DNA from: Victivallales bacterium
Lineage (GTDB): Bacteria > Verrucomicrobiota > Lentisphaeria > Oligosphaerales > Oligosphaeraceae
NCBI GenBank assembly: GCA_900769285.1
Contig: CAAGGB010000124.1
Location: 1-5,626 of the forward strand
Reading direction: 5' to 3'
DNA length: 5,626 nucleotides
Shown here: positions 1 to 5,590 of the stretch, in pieces
Layout: each line of letters starts with the position of its first letter
How positions within the stretch are numbered: the first letter of the stretch is position 1
Notes under the pieces: generated by a model
What the model was told of the DNA's origin: nothing
The model's input: the letters and a program-made list of their open reading frames with translations, nothing else
The model's database searches: none
Translations under genes and position numbers: made by a program

Positions 1-34
1 CTCGTCTCTTTTCTTCGCCTCGCTTCCCTCGGCG
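1..34. repeat. Diverged copy of the same repeat, downstream of mutS
   Basis: Aligns to 5573-5607 with three substitutions and one single-base gap. Both read CTCGTC, a T-rich run, then GCCTCGCTTC-CTCGGCG, differing at one base in that core (C at 27 here, G at the other end). The alignment starts at the first base of the window, so the repeat may extend beyond it. It lies at the opposite end of the operon from the two exact copies. Confidence 0.7.
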
Positions 35-44
35 GGATTTTGTC

Positions 45-62
45 GCGCCGCTGACGCGGCGC
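45..62. repeat. Hairpin 4 after mutS, 7-bp stem
   Basis: GCGCCGC and GCGGCGC enclose TGAC (GTCA on the minus strand). On the minus strand it is followed by GACAAAATCC, not a T-run, so it is not an intrinsic terminator for mutS. Confidence 0.75.
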
Positions 63-66
63 TAGC

Positions 67-81
67 GCGGGCTTTGCCCGC
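67..81. repeat. Hairpin 3 after mutS, 6-bp stem
   Basis: GCGGGC and GCCCGC enclose a three-base loop (TTT on plus, AAA on minus). No T-run follows on either strand. Confidence 0.75.
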
Positions 82-88
82 TTCCCTC

Positions 89-112
89 ACCGACGGCGAG
101 GACGCCGTCGGT
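89..112. repeat. Hairpin 2 after mutS, 10-bp perfect stem
   Basis: ACCGACGGCG and its exact inverted copy CGCCGTCGGT enclose a four-base loop (AGGA on plus, TCCT on minus). It is the longest stem in the window and the strongest candidate for an mRNA 3'-end stabiliser. Confidence 0.85.
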
Positions 113-116
113 ACAT

Positions 117-134
117 TCCGCGCTTCCGCGCGGA
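117..134 (-). repeat. Hairpin 1 after mutS, GGAA loop
   Basis: As RNA from the minus strand it forms TCCGCGC, loop GGAA, GCGCGGA: a perfect 7-bp stem. The GGAA loop fits the GNRA class of stable RNA tetraloops, which suggests a structure made in the mutS transcript. Confidence 0.75.
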
Positions 135-155
135 GAACTTCCAGCCAACTTTGTC

Positions 156-2681
156 TCAGTTGAGATTGAGGAGCATCTGGTTTTCGTTTTCGGCGGCGCG
201 TTTGGCGCGTCGTTTTTTGGGAGGCAAGAGCTGTGGGAGTCCGGCCTTGGCGTCGTCGTTCTCGAGATTGTCGAGGACTTCGGCGGCGCGGGCGATGATG
301 GAGCGTGGCATGCCGGCGAGTCGAGCGACATGGAGTCCGTAGGACTTGTCGGCGCAACCGGGGACGATTTTGCGGAGGAAGGTGATTTTTTCGCCCTGTT
401 CGGAGACGAGTACGTTGAAGTTCCGGACGCCGGGCTTGGTGTTGGCGAGGTCGGTGAGTTCGTGGTAGTGTGTGGCGAAGAGGGTGCGTGCCTTGGCGGA
501 GGGGGTGTCGTGGAGGTGTTCGGCGATGGCCCAGGCGAGGGAGAGACCGTCGTAGGTGGAGGTGCCGCGTCCGATTTCGTCGAGGATGATGAGGCTTCTG
601 GGTGTGGCGTTGTTGAGGATGTTGGCGGTCTCGACCATCTCGACCATGAAGGTGGACTGTCCGCGCGAGATGTCGTCGGCGGCGCCGACGCGGGTGAAGA
701 CGCGGTCGACGAGTCCGACGGTGGCGGCGGAGGCGGGGATGAAGGAGCCCATCTGTGCCATGATGGCGAGGAGTGCGACCTGTCGGATGTAGGTGGATTT
801 GCCGGCCATGTTGGGGCCGGTGATGAGTGCGAGCTGCGCGGAGCGTGTGTCGAGATCGACGTCGTTGGGGACGAAGGGCTCGCCGGCGAGTCGCGCGTCG
901 AGGACGGGGTGTCGGCCGTCGCGGATGGAGAGGATAGGTTCGTCGGCGATGGTGGGTCGGACGTACTGGTGGTCGGAGGCGACGGTGGTGAGGGAGGCGA
1001 TGCAGTCGAGGGCGGCGATGGCTCGCGCGGTGGTCTGGATGTCGGCGGTATGAGCGCAGATGGTCTCGCGGAGCTGCTGGAAGAGCTCGTATTCGAGGGC
1101 GCGGGACTTCTCCTCGGCGCCGAGGACCTTGTCCTCGATTTCCTTGAGCTGTGGGGTGATGAAGCGTTCGCCGTTGGCGACGGTCTGTTTGCGGAGGTAG
1201 TCGTCGGGGACGAGGTCGAGGTTGGACTTCGAGACTTCGATGAAGTAACCGAAGACCTTGTTGTAGCGGACCTTGAGGTTTTTGATGCCGGTTCGTTCGC
1301 ATTCCTGGGCCTGGTATCCGGCGATCCAGTCCTTGCCTTCGGTGGAGGCGCTGCGGAGGGTGTCGAGCTGTTCGTTGTAGCCGTTGCGGAACATGCCGCC
1401 GTCCTTGATGGCGACGGGCGGCTCGTCGACGATGGCGCGGTCGATGAGGTCGGTGAGGGTTGGCTGTTCGGTCATGGCGGCGCGGCAGTCGTCGAGGAGC
1501 GGGTCGCTGGTGGTGGCGAGGATGGTTCGGAGGTCTGGGATGACGGCGAGAGCGCTTTTGAGGACGAGGAGGTCACGGGCGTTGGCGTTGCCGACGTTGA
1601 GTCGTGCGATGACGCGTTCGATGTCACGGACGGCCTTGAGTGCGTCCTGGATTTCGGTGTGGGTGAGCGGCTGTTCGAGGAGGCACTGGATGGCGTCGAG
1701 GCGTCGGTTGATGGCGTTTTTGTCGAGGAGAGGTCGGAGGAGCCATTCGCGGAGGAGTCGCGAGCCCATGGGAGTGATGGTCTCGTCGAGGACGGAGAGG
1801 AGTGTGTTGCCCTTTGCGTCGGCGAAGATGGGTTCGACGAGTTCGAGGTTTCGCTGTGAGATGCGGTCGAGGACCATGCAGTCGTCGGAGGAGTAGCAGG
1901 TGAGTGTGGTGACTTGTGAGGCGTCTCGGCGGAGGCTGTTTCGGGCGTAGGCGAGGACGGCGCCGGCGGCGCTGACAGCGGCGTCCATGCCGCGGCAGCC
2001 GAAGCCGTCGAGGGAGGCGACCTGGAAGTGCCGGCAGAGGTTTTCGCGAGCGAGAGGGAGGTCGAAGAGCCAGTCGTCGACGGTTGTCCAGGCGATGTGT
2101 GGGGGGAAGTCAGGCTTTTTCTCGGCGTTTTTCCAGTCGTCGAGGACGGCGGCGGTGGTGATGCACTCGGCGGGTTTGAGTCGGTTGAGTTCGGTTTCGA
2201 GGGCCTGTAGGCTGGCGGTTTCGGTGAGGCGGAAGTCGCCGGTGGAGAGGTCGAGGAGTGCGAGTCCGGTGCGGTCCTTGAGTGGTCGTACGGCGACGAG
2301 GTAGTTTGGCTGGACGGCGTGGAGGAGGTCGTCCTCGACGACGGTACCGGGGGTGATGACCTGGATGACGTCGCGCTTGACGAGTCCCTTGGCGGTCTTG
2401 GGGTCTTCCATCTGTTCGGCGATGGCGACCTTGAAGCCGCCGTCGAGGAGTCGTGCGACGTAGGTCTGGACGGCGTGGTAGGGGACGCCGCACATGGGGA
2501 CGCCGGCGCGTGCGGTGAGGACGACGTCCATGACGGGTGCGGCGGTCTTGGCGTCGTCGAAGAAGAGTTCGTAGAAGTCGCCCATGCGGAAGAGGAGGAT
2601 GGTGTCCGGCGGCAGTTCCTGCTTGGACTGCATATACTGTCGCATGGCGGGTGTGAGCTGTTCGGTGGTGGGGTCGGGCAT
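156..2681 (-). CDS. mutS: DNA mismatch repair protein MutS
   Basis: Recognises base mismatches and small loops in newly copied DNA and, with ATP, recruits MutL to start repair in the cytoplasm. The 841-residue product is full length for MutS1 (E. coli has 853). Visible in order: the N-terminal LTPAMRQYMQSK segment; the mismatch-reading motif GDFYELF with Phe36 and Glu38; the connector and lever/clamp regions (about 125-575); then the ATPase with Walker A GPNMAGKST (622-630), STFMVEM (676-682), Walker B LIILDE (697-702), GRGTSTYDG (704-712) and FATHYHEL (735-742, His738). The C-terminal dimer helices include KSYGLHVARLAGMP (779-792). A basic patch KKRRAKR (822-828) precedes the end, where QMLLNL resembles a sliding-clamp-binding motif. 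The start is chosen because conserved sequence begins within ten residues of it; no Shine-Dalgarno is seen. It is the last gene of the apparent operon. No key residue is missing. Identity is very sure. Confidence 0.98.
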   Translation of the reverse strand: MPDPTTEQLTPAMRQYMQSKQELPPDTILLFRMGDFYELFFDDAKTAAPVMDVVLTARAGVPMCGVPYHAVQTYVARLLDGGFKVAIAEQMEDPKTAKGLVKRDVIQVITPGTVVEDDLLHAVQPNYLVAVRPLKDRTGLALLDLSTGDFRLTETASLQALETELNRLKPAECITTAAVLDDWKNAEKKPDFPPHIAWTTVDDWLFDLPLARENLCRHFQVASLDGFGCRGMDAAVSAAGAVLAYARNSLRRDASQVTTLTCYSSDDCMVLDRISQRNLELVEPIFADAKGNTLLSVLDETITPMGSRLLREWLLRPLLDKNAINRRLDAIQCLLEQPLTHTEIQDALKAVRDIERVIARLNVGNANARDLLVLKSALAVIPDLRTILATTSDPLLDDCRAAMTEQPTLTDLIDRAIVDEPPVAIKDGGMFRNGYNEQLDTLRSASTEGKDWIAGYQAQECERTGIKNLKVRYNKVFGYFIEVSKSNLDLVPDDYLRKQTVANGERFITPQLKEIEDKVLGAEEKSRALEYELFQQLRETICAHTADIQTTARAIAALDCIASLTTVASDHQYVRPTIADEPILSIRDGRHPVLDARLAGEPFVPNDVDLDTRSAQLALITGPNMAGKSTYIRQVALLAIMAQMGSFIPASAATVGLVDRVFTRVGAADDISRGQSTFMVEMVETANILNNATPRSLIILDEIGRGTSTYDGLSLAWAIAEHLHDTPSAKARTLFATHYHELTDLANTKPGVRNFNVLVSEQGEKITFLRKIVPGCADKSYGLHVARLAGMPRSIIARAAEVLDNLENDDAKAGLPQLLPPKKRRAKRAAENENQMLLNLN

Positions 2682-2715
2682 GTGAGGCGTGGGTGGTTTC
2701 GGGGGCGGGGGCAGG
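2682..2715 (-). promoter_or_regulatory. Gap before mutS, C-rich, no Shine-Dalgarno
   Basis: The 34-base gap is C-rich on the coding strand and ends CCACCCACGCCTCAC before ATG. I see no Shine-Dalgarno match, no -10-like AT stretch and no terminator hairpin. It looks like a plain intergenic linker within an operon. Confidence 0.5.
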
Positions 2716-4509
2716 TCAGGCGAGTGAGGCGGTCATGGCCCTGAATTCGGGGAGTGCGTCTCGGAGGTTGTCGAAGGAGTCGCAGGCGACGATGGCGCCG
2801 TCCTTGAGGAAGGCGATGCGGTCGCAGTGTCGGATGGTGGTGAGGCGGTGTGCGATGATGACAATGGTGTGGCGTCCGCGGAGGTGCTCGATGGCGTTGG
2901 AGACGTCGGCTTCGGTGGTGACGTCGAGGGCGGAGGTGGCCTCGTCGAAGAGGAGGCAGACGGGGTTGCGGTAGAGTGCGCGTGCGATGGCGATGCGCTG
3001 TCGTTGTCCGCCGGAGAGTCGTATGCCGCGTTCGCCGATGACGGTGTCGAGTCCGTGTGGGAGGGTGCGGATGAAGTCGGCGAGCTGAGCGGCCTGGACG
3101 GCGTTGTGGAGTGCGTGGTCGTCGATGTGTTCTGAGGGGATGCCGAAGGCGATGTTAGCCTTGAGGGAGTCGTCGAGGAGGAAGGTGTCCTGGGCAACAT
3201 AGCCGATGTGGTCCTGCCAGTCGCGGATGTCGCGGGGGGAGCGGAGTGTGTTGCCGTTGACGGCGAGGGAGCCGTGCTGTGGATGGAGGAGTGCGGCGAT
3301 GACGGCGGCGAGGGTGGACTTTCCGGAGCCGGTGGGGCCGACGATGCCGAGCGAGGAGCCGGCGGGGATGTCGAGTGAGACGTGTGAGAGTGCGGGTGTG
3401 TGCTGTTCGGGGTAGGCGAAGGTGATGTCGTGGAGCTGGATGTGGCAGGGTGCGTCGGGGAGTGGTGCGGGGGGCGTGTCGGAGTCGTCGTCGTGGTGTT
3501 GCTGGAGTTGGGTGAGGTCGTTGGCGATGCGTTTGGCGATGGGGAGGTGTGACTGTCTCCAGGTGTAGAAGACCATCGTTTCGGTGATGTTGCCCTTGAG
3601 TCTGGCGAGGCAGGCGGCGACGAGTGCGATGGTGGGTGCGATGTCGCTGGTGGCGTGTTGCGTGAGGAGCATGGCGGCCATGGTGCCGATGATGACGGCG
3701 CAGGTGATGAGCTCCATGAAGGGCCAGGTGCTTCTGGAGATGAGGTTATGGCGCGCGTTGCTGGCGGCGAGGCTCTGGATGGTGTGGTGGAGCCGTGCGG
3801 CGAAGAAGTTCTGGCAGTTGAGGAGCTGGGCGTCGCGGATGGCGCCGAGTCCCTCGAAGGCGTTTTGGGAGACCTGTGTGCGCTGGCGTCCCATCTGTTC
3901 GCCGAGGGTTGCGAGTCGGCGTTTGGTGAGGAGGAGGAAGGAGCCGGCGGCGAGTCCGAGGGCGGCGAAGGAGCCGATGGAGACAAGGGGGCTGTGCCAG
4001 AGGAGGAGCGCGAGGATGGCGACGAGTGTCAGGACGTTGCGGATGAGGTTGAGGGTGGTGTCGAGGACGTAGCGGACGATGCGCTCGGTCTCGTTGTGGA
4101 CGTTGTTGACGAGGGTGGCGGAGTTCTGCTGGAGGTGGTAGGTGAGCGGGGCGTTCAGGTAGGCTCGGAACAGCCGTGAGGCGAGCTCGATGTAGCGGTT
4201 CTGGAGGAGATGCTCCTGGAGGGCGTAGCTGCCGACCAGGTAGACGGTGCGGATGAGGAAGAGCAGGAGCAGCAGGACGCCTCCCCAGAGGACGGTCTGC
4301 TCGGGATGCGGCAGGTCGAGGGTCTCGATGACGTGGCGCAGGGCGCTGACGGCGCGCGTGGCCTCGCCGCCGAGGTCGGCGGAGGCGACCAGGGCGACGA
4401 AGAGGGGCACGGCCGCCATGCTGAGCAGCTCCAGGAGGGAGCCGCCGAGCATGACGGCGACGAGCAGGGCGAAGCGCAGCCAGTCTCGGCGGTCGAAGAG
4501 CGTCCACAT
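2716..4509 (-). CDS. ABC exporter half-transporter (PglK/MsbA-like, probable glycan or lipid flippase)
   Basis: A 597-residue fused membrane-plus-ATPase half-transporter, expected to work as a homodimer in the inner membrane. About six hydrophobic segments occur near 12-43, 73-95, 150-171, 175-195, 262-283 and 288-303. A hydrophilic Gln/His/Asp/Pro-rich linker (about 335-355) leads into the nucleotide-binding domain: aromatic A-loop FAYP (Tyr366), Walker A GPTGSGKST (391-399), Q-loop Gln440 in YVAQD, signature LSGGQ (498-502), Walker B CLLFDE (518-523), SALD D-loop (526-529) and switch His554 in IIAHR. All catalytic positions are intact. The opening, with GGSLLELLSMAAVPLFVAL, resembles PglK-type flippases that move lipid-linked oligosaccharides, but lipid, peptide or drug export cannot be excluded. 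The start lies 15 bases after the preceding stop and lacks a Shine-Dalgarno, suggesting translational coupling. Roughly the first 120 codons favour CTG for Leu, unlike the following part. The family is sure, the substrate is not. Confidence 0.93.
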   Translation of the reverse strand: MWTLFDRRDWLRFALLVAVMLGGSLLELLSMAAVPLFVALVASADLGGEATRAVSALRHVIETLDLPHPEQTVLWGGVLLLLLFLIRTVYLVGSYALQEHLLQNRYIELASRLFRAYLNAPLTYHLQQNSATLVNNVHNETERIVRYVLDTTLNLIRNVLTLVAILALLLWHSPLVSIGSFAALGLAAGSFLLLTKRRLATLGEQMGRQRTQVSQNAFEGLGAIRDAQLLNCQNFFAARLHHTIQSLAASNARHNLISRSTWPFMELITCAVIIGTMAAMLLTQHATSDIAPTIALVAACLARLKGNITETMVFYTWRQSHLPIAKRIANDLTQLQQHHDDDSDTPPAPLPDAPCHIQLHDITFAYPEQHTPALSHVSLDIPAGSSLGIVGPTGSGKSTLAAVIAALLHPQHGSLAVNGNTLRSPRDIRDWQDHIGYVAQDTFLLDDSLKANIAFGIPSEHIDDHALHNAVQAAQLADFIRTLPHGLDTVIGERGIRLSGGQRQRIAIARALYRNPVCLLFDEATSALDVTTEADVSNAIEHLRGRHTIVIIAHRLTTIRHCDRIAFLKDGAIVACDSFDNLRDALPEFRAMTASLA

Positions 4510-4524
4510 GGGGGGGAGTCGTCG
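4510..4524 (-). promoter_or_regulatory. Short gap before the ABC gene, no Shine-Dalgarno
   Basis: Between the TGA of the first gene and the ABC start, the minus strand reads CGACGACTCCCCCC directly before ATG. There is no purine-rich AGGAG-like sequence. Initiation probably depends on ribosomes finishing the upstream gene (coupling) or on a Shine-Dalgarno-independent mechanism. Confidence 0.55.
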
Positions 4525-5412
4525 TCAGATGAGCTGCGGCTCGATGAAGGCCTCGATGTCGTCGACGGTCTTGATTTCGGGGAGTCCGGCGATGCCCTGC
4601 CAGAATTCGACGTGTTCGCATTCCTCTTCGGGGTCGAGTTCGAAGAGCGGCGCGAGGGTTTCGATTTCGCAGAAGCGGTCGCAGGAGTAGGTTTCGACGG
4701 AGCAGCCGCCGTCGGGGTATTCGGCGTCGTCGATGGGTTCGAAGTACTTGATGAGTGCGGTGCCGTGGTTGACGTAGCCGATCCATCCCTCGTCGGCGTT
4801 GAAGCCGAGCTTGCAGGGAGTGGTGGCGCTGGTGTCTTGCCGGAGGCAGATGTACTTGTCGCCGTAGATGATGCGTGGGTCAGCGGGTGAGGAGTAGGGC
4901 CAGTAGACGATCTGTCGGTCGGCGGCGTAGGGGTTGGCGCTGAGGTCACGGAGCTGCGGGATGATGGCCATGCCGCCGGGGGCCATGACGGAGAGGGCCC
5001 AGGGTGCGAGGGTGACGGTCCAGGGGCCGGTGTTGGAGAGTCGGTGGGTGAGGCGGAAGCCGTTGTCGATGGCCTCGATGGCGATGGACTTCTGGATGCC
5101 GGTGGAGGGTTCGGGCTCGTTGGCGAATTCGTAGCCGTTCTCGACTTCGGTGACGATGACGGGCGCGTTGTCGGGGGCGTAGGAGCGTGGCGCGGCCTCG
5201 GGAGCGTGCCAGAGGCGGTGTCCGCCATAGAGCTTGAAGCCGTTGCCGATGTGGGCCATGGGCTCGTCGGGGAGGACTTTGAAGATGTTGTCGGAGTCGC
5301 CGATCCAGCCGCCGATGATGCGTGGGCCGACAGCGGTGGTGACGGCGATGCGGAAGTCGCCGGAGGTCATGACGAGGCAGTTGTGGTGGTAGTCGACGCT
5401 GCAGGTTTCCAT
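4525..5412 (-). CDS. DUF4380-like protein with a galactose-mutarotase-type fold
   Basis: A 295-residue protein with no signal peptide or membrane segment, so probably cytoplasmic. It resembles the DUF4380 group within the galactose-mutarotase-like beta-sandwich superfamily: GPRIIGGWIG (29-38) near the start, YGGHRLWHAPE (62-72), SNTGPWTVTLAPWALSVMAPGG (split around 126-147), and EIETLAPL (249-256) toward the end. In the superfamily, His and Glu residues catalyse anomeric interconversion of sugars. His65, His69, Glu249 and Glu251 are possible counterparts here, but this is inference and no substrate is known. The Met at 5412 is chosen because AGGAG lies five bases before it and the conserved domain follows at once. 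The reading frame stays open upstream to 5571, but that stretch contains the likely promoter and low-complexity repeat. It is the first gene of the operon, ahead of the ABC transporter, which could fit glycan handling. The family assignment is by motif recall and is moderately sure. Confidence 0.78.
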   Translation of the reverse strand: METCSVDYHHNCLVMTSGDFRIAVTTAVGPRIIGGWIGDSDNIFKVLPDEPMAHIGNGFKLYGGHRLWHAPEAAPRSYAPDNAPVIVTEVENGYEFANEPEPSTGIQKSIAIEAIDNGFRLTHRLSNTGPWTVTLAPWALSVMAPGGMAIIPQLRDLSANPYAADRQIVYWPYSSPADPRIIYGDKYICLRQDTSATTPCKLGFNADEGWIGYVNHGTALIKYFEPIDDAEYPDGGCSVETYSCDRFCEIETLAPLFELDPEEECEHVEFWQGIAGLPEIKTVDDIEAFIEPQLI

Positions 5413-5417
5413 GGTGT

Positions 5418-5422
5418 CTCCT
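5418..5422 (-). promoter_or_regulatory. Shine-Dalgarno of the DUF4380-like gene
   Basis: The minus strand reads AGGAG, then ACACC, then ATG. A full five-base match at five-base spacing decides the start at 5412 over the upstream in-frame Met at 5571. The leader before it is rich in CA and CCC, with little self-pairing. It is the only clear Shine-Dalgarno among the three genes. Confidence 0.85.
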
Positions 5423-5484
5423 GTGTGTGAGGGGTGTGGGGGATGTCGTCGCGTTGTCCGGAGGCGGGCGACCACATCATCGTG

Positions 5485-5495
5485 ATAATATAATA
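5485..5495 (-). promoter_or_regulatory. Candidate -10 region of the operon promoter
   Basis: The minus strand reads TATTATATTAT, giving overlapping -10-like hexamers TATTAT (5495-5490), TATATT (5492-5487) and TATTAT (5490-5485). It is the only strong AT island in the GC-rich upstream region. A start about seven bases downstream would give an untranslated leader of roughly 65 bases. No good -35 is found: the 17-base spacing gives GCCTTT, while TTTTCG sits at only 14 bases. The promoter may therefore need an activator or use another sigma factor. Confidence 0.5.
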
Positions 5496-5496
5496 G

Positions 5497-5506
5497 CGAA
5501 CGTTCG
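5497..5506. promoter_or_regulatory. Perfect 10-bp palindrome CGAACGTTCG, candidate operator
   Basis: CGAACGTTCG is its own reverse complement. It lies two bases upstream of the -10-like island in transcription direction, in the expected spacer between -35 and -10. A bound protein there would block or remodel polymerase binding. On the minus strand it overlaps a second palindrome, TTCGAA. The half-site GAAC/GTTC recalls LexA boxes, but the usual spacer is absent. No regulator gene is present in the window. Confidence 0.4.
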
Positions 5507-5537
5507 AAAAGGCCGAGAGGACGGCGGTTTTTGGCCC

Positions 5538-5573
5538 CCTCGCTTCGCTCGGCGTTCTTTTCTCTCGTCACTC
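5538..5573. repeat. 36-base direct repeat, copy 1
   Basis: Begins CCTCGCTTCGCTCGGCG, continues TTCTTTTCTCTCGTCACTC, and is identical over 36 bases to the copy at 5591-5626. The core CTCGCTTCGCTC reads the same forwards and backwards (mirror repeat). On the minus strand the core contains GCGAAGC, a sequence known to form an unusually stable small DNA hairpin. Confidence 0.9.
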
Positions 5574-5590
5574 TCGTCGCTTTTGTTCCG

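Larger units (their letters stand above)
45..134 (-). terminator. Row of stem-loops after mutS, possible transcript end
   Basis: Four perfect short hairpins lie in 90 bases, the first starting 21 bases past the mutS stop. None is followed by a U-tract on the transcribed strand, so none is a classical intrinsic terminator. Together they could end transcription with Rho, protect the mRNA 3' end from exonucleases, or simply be dispersed genomic palindromes. Confidence 0.4.
156..5412 (-). other. Apparent three-gene operon
   Basis: All three genes run the same way, with gaps of 15 bases (4510-4524) and 34 bases (2682-2715). Neither gap contains a hairpin terminator or an AT-rich promoter-like sequence. 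Co-transcription from the region upstream of 5412 is therefore the simplest reading. An internal promoter inside a coding sequence cannot be excluded from sequence alone. Confidence 0.7.

Noticed and set aside
1..155. A small gene or tRNA downstream of mutS.
   Set aside because: The region is filled by short independent hairpins. No cloverleaf, anticodon arm or start codon with a Shine-Dalgarno was found on either strand.
330..1859. A 509-codon open frame on the plus strand opposite mutS.
   Set aside because: It is antisense to an intact, motif-complete mutS. Its translation is low-complexity Gly/Glu/Asp/Val, as expected when GC-rich, C-ending codons are read backwards.
2733..3986. A long open frame on the minus strand inside the ABC gene, in another frame.
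   Set aside because: Its translation is almost all Ser, Pro and Thr with no domain, and it lies fully inside an ABC ATPase with every motif in place.
4155..5228. A 357-codon minus-strand open frame spanning the boundary of the first two genes.
   Set aside because: Its translation is Ser/Pro/Thr-rich low complexity and it overlaps two convincing genes in another frame. It is a composition artefact.
5497..5506. A LexA/SOS box at CGAACGTTCG.
   Set aside because: The Bacillus-type box needs four bases between the half-sites, and here they abut. The palindrome is kept only as an unassigned candidate operator.
5512..5532. A plus-strand intrinsic terminator: GCCG, six-base loop, CGGC, then GGTTTTT.
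   Set aside because: The stem is only four base pairs and no plus-strand gene leads into it, so it is most likely chance.
5413..5571. An N-terminal extension of 53 codons on the DUF4380-like protein.
   Set aside because: The extension would cover the likely promoter, the palindrome and the end of a repeat. A proper Shine-Dalgarno lies just before the internal Met at 5412.
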